Assembly: GCF_905171765.1 (NCBI RefSeq)
Contig: NC_053390.1
Span: 302,444,622 to 302,508,621, forward strand
Length of the DNA stretch: 64,000 nucleotides
DNA from: Bufo bufo
Lineage: Eukaryota > Chordata > Amphibia > Anura > Bufonidae
Direction of reading: 5' to 3'
This document shows, one piece after another, positions 62,037 through 64,000 of this stretch (positions are counted from its first letter, which is position 1; each line of letters starts with the position of its first letter). A program made the translations under genes and the position numbers. The notes below the pieces were generated by a model that was given only the letters and a program-made list of their open reading frames with translations, had not been told where the DNA came from and searched no databases.

Positions 62037-62735
62037 TTTAAATGGATGAATGAAATCTTCCACGAGGCACAGATATGCTGTGTATCTGCTTGCGGTAAAT
62101 CTGCCGCGGGTTTCATGACCAGCAAAGTGGATGAGATTTTTAGAAATTTCATCTACGTTCTGCTGAAATAATCTGCAGCATATATTCGCCTCCAATGTAG
62201 ATTTGAAGTCCACAGCATGTCTGTTTGCAATGCAACTCTGAGCTCTGTGACAGCACTGCGTGTTACTCCTGTGGATTTTGTCACAGTGTTTGCTTCCACA
62301 AATTGTGACCTGACAAGTGGTTTCCAGCAAAAACCTGTGCGTTGCTGCCCCCTTGTGGTTCTCAGCTAATTGCAAGTGATTTGATTATTTTTATTTTTTT
62401 TTCTCAAAATCAACATATATTATTTTTTTTTTCAAGAAATTGTTGTGACACTATAACCACTATATTCTGTAAATATGATATAGGTGTAAACAAAATTGGT
62501 TAACTTAAAATTAGTTAAATTGAAATACTAAAAGTGAAATAATAAGTTATTGATATATTTTGATATGTGACAATATGCAGTACAAAGCCGGTGGTAAGGT
62601 GATCTTTTACTCGTTCCACAAGCGATATATGTTATTGGTATTGCATAATTGTGATATTTGTAATACCGAGAGACCTCTCTCCAGTTCTCATGGTGCATTG
62701 TACAGTTTTGTTAACTTTCTATTAATATGTATTCT

Positions 62736-62741
62736 AATAAA
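62736..62741 (+). terminator. ABHD4: candidate ABHD4 polyadenylation signal
   Basis: AATAAA on the coding strand, followed by GTCCTTG. It is the first canonical signal I find outside transposon sequence downstream of the stop. Using it would give a 3' UTR of about 2.8 kb that includes two MITEs. An earlier non-canonical site is possible. Confidence 0.35.
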
Positions 62742-62744
62742 GTC

Positions 62745-63691
62745 CTTGTAATCATATGGAGTTGTCTTCTTCATGTAACTATACCAACTGAACGTGGTAG
62801 ACACTATTACTTGGTTTCCAAGTCTGTTCACATAGGACTGTAAATATGATGTAAACGAGCCCATAATCTACAATGTTTTTGGCAGTGTCTAAAGTCGTCA
62901 GGTGTGGAATGTGCAACAGTTCCATGCAAGAAAAAGCTTGTTTTGCGCAGGTTTTCTCTCCGAAAGGCATTAGGATTTTGAAAAGCCCATCCAAATGTAT
63001 CATACTGTAAACTGGTTAAATTTTTGGTGCGGTATTCCACAATATCGATCTAACAATTTTGGAACCTATGGACATGGCCTAATGGTTTGGTGCATCAATG
63101 TTTGTTGACCTAGTTCTCTTGCGCCCTTGTGAGTCACCATGTAATGGGCGAATACCTAGCTTAGTAAGCAGCTTACACTGGCCACATATTTGGATGATAG
63201 ATCAGTGGGTGGAGTCAAAAATATGTAGGTCTGTATCTACAAGAGTACAAGGGATGGCTATCTGTCACTTTATTTTCATTATATCTTTCTTGCTTTTTAG
63301 CTCAGTTCCATTAGGGCAGAGCTTTGACTTCAGTTTAGTCAAAGTGCCTTGTTTGAAGTAATCTGAGACGCACCTCCTAAATCATTATTGGTTGAGGCCA
63401 AGGGTAGGCCTTAGACTAGCCACTGTAGATAAACTGTAGTCAGAGATCGCAGCTCTGACCTAATGTAGCTAACCTAAAAAGCAGGAAAGATACTACAATC
63501 TGAATAAAATAAATAGCATATACTGTAGGTACTAACTTTTAAGCTTGGACGTACTCCCACAAAACTTTTTTTTCTCTGGCCGATTAAAAAGGTACATGAT
63601 TGTAGTTATGAGTTATGCAATTCATTCTGCTCTCGGCTCTGCCATGTGACTGACACTCTCTCCAACTAACACCACATCTTGTGGATGACAC
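62745..63691. other. intergenic, no feature recognised
   Basis: AT-rich sequence with no supported gene or repeat. Confidence 0.35.
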
Positions 63692-63903
63692 AAGGCTTAC
63701 CTGGATAGTGGATCCTTTGGGTTGCTATGGATGGAGATCAACACCTCTGGTTGTGAATCTGTGGGCAATGGCTCATGTGAGAAGAAACCTGTGGTAGCAA
63801 ACTCAGGAGACTGAATACGTAGTTGATCAAGCAAAAGGTCACGGCTGGTAGATTTCATGCAGTACGACAAACCAAGCAGACAAATGTCACATGATGCAAA
63901 CAA
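63692..63903 (-). CDS. candidate partial exon of an unidentified minus-strand gene
   Basis: A minus-strand open frame (68 codons from a Met at 63,903, ending SIHSNPKDPLS) runs into a strong donor CTATCCAG|GTAAGCC at about 63,691. Two possible acceptors lie upstream (CTACCACAG and TGCCCACAG). The peptide matches nothing I know. The expected syntenic neighbour OXA1L is not recognisable in it. It could be a chance frame. Confidence 0.2.
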
Positions 63904-64000
63904 CTGGCAAATGGCTGATTAAAAAGCCAAACACAAGTGCACACCAAGCACAATGCAAGAATTCTTTATTTCATTCCAACCATAACGCATATCGGAGTCC

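Overview
The window is vertebrate nuclear DNA, most likely from a frog or toad. It carries two intron-containing genes whose predicted proteins have the lengths and sequences of vertebrate DAD1 (113 residues) and ABHD4 (342 residues). The rest is packed with element types common in amphibian genomes: TTAA-flanked palindromes that begin AGGG (T2/Kolobok-like), TWA-flanked Harbinger-like palindromes, hAT palindromes with 8-bp duplications, Tc1 and piggyBac elements, and Tx1-type L1 LINEs. The anuran assignment is inference; the vertebrate assignment is firm.

Layout. 1-17,082 is the flank beyond the 3' end of DAD1. It holds a train of Harbinger-like MITEs, a Tc1 element (4,191-5,740) inside an older palindrome, a decayed LINE on the minus strand (about 6,895-9,895), and compound palindromes at 10,784-12,178 and 13,427-16,364. 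DAD1 (minus strand) has coding exons at 22,434-22,224 and 17,213-17,083. Its only coding intron contains a 3.5-kb minisatellite of about 88 units of 40 bp (18,677-22,192) that starts about 30 bp inside the splice donor. 22,435-43,200 separates the divergent DAD1 and ABHD4 promoters and is almost wholly transposons: nested T2, Harbinger and hAT elements, a 3-kb TTAA-bounded element built of tandem cassettes, a second Tc1 copy in inverted orientation, and a piggyBac with a long open transposase frame. ABHD4 (plus strand, seven coding exons, 43,428-59,965) has a 10-kb first intron with a decayed Tx1-like LINE. Palindromic MITEs lie downstream of its stop, possibly inside its 3' UTR. A weak candidate exon of another minus-strand gene sits at the right edge.

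The two genes have separate roles. DAD1 is a subunit of the ER oligosaccharyltransferase. ABHD4 is an alpha/beta hydrolase of N-acyl-phospholipid metabolism. Their adjacency matches mammalian gene order, where DAD1 lies next to the T-cell receptor alpha locus. The most striking structures are the higher-order DAD1 intron minisatellite, the piggyBac transposase whose otherwise open frame lacks its first catalytic aspartate, the two Tc1 copies broken by different small deletions, and a shared octamer/GC-box/hairpin module in several palindromic elements.
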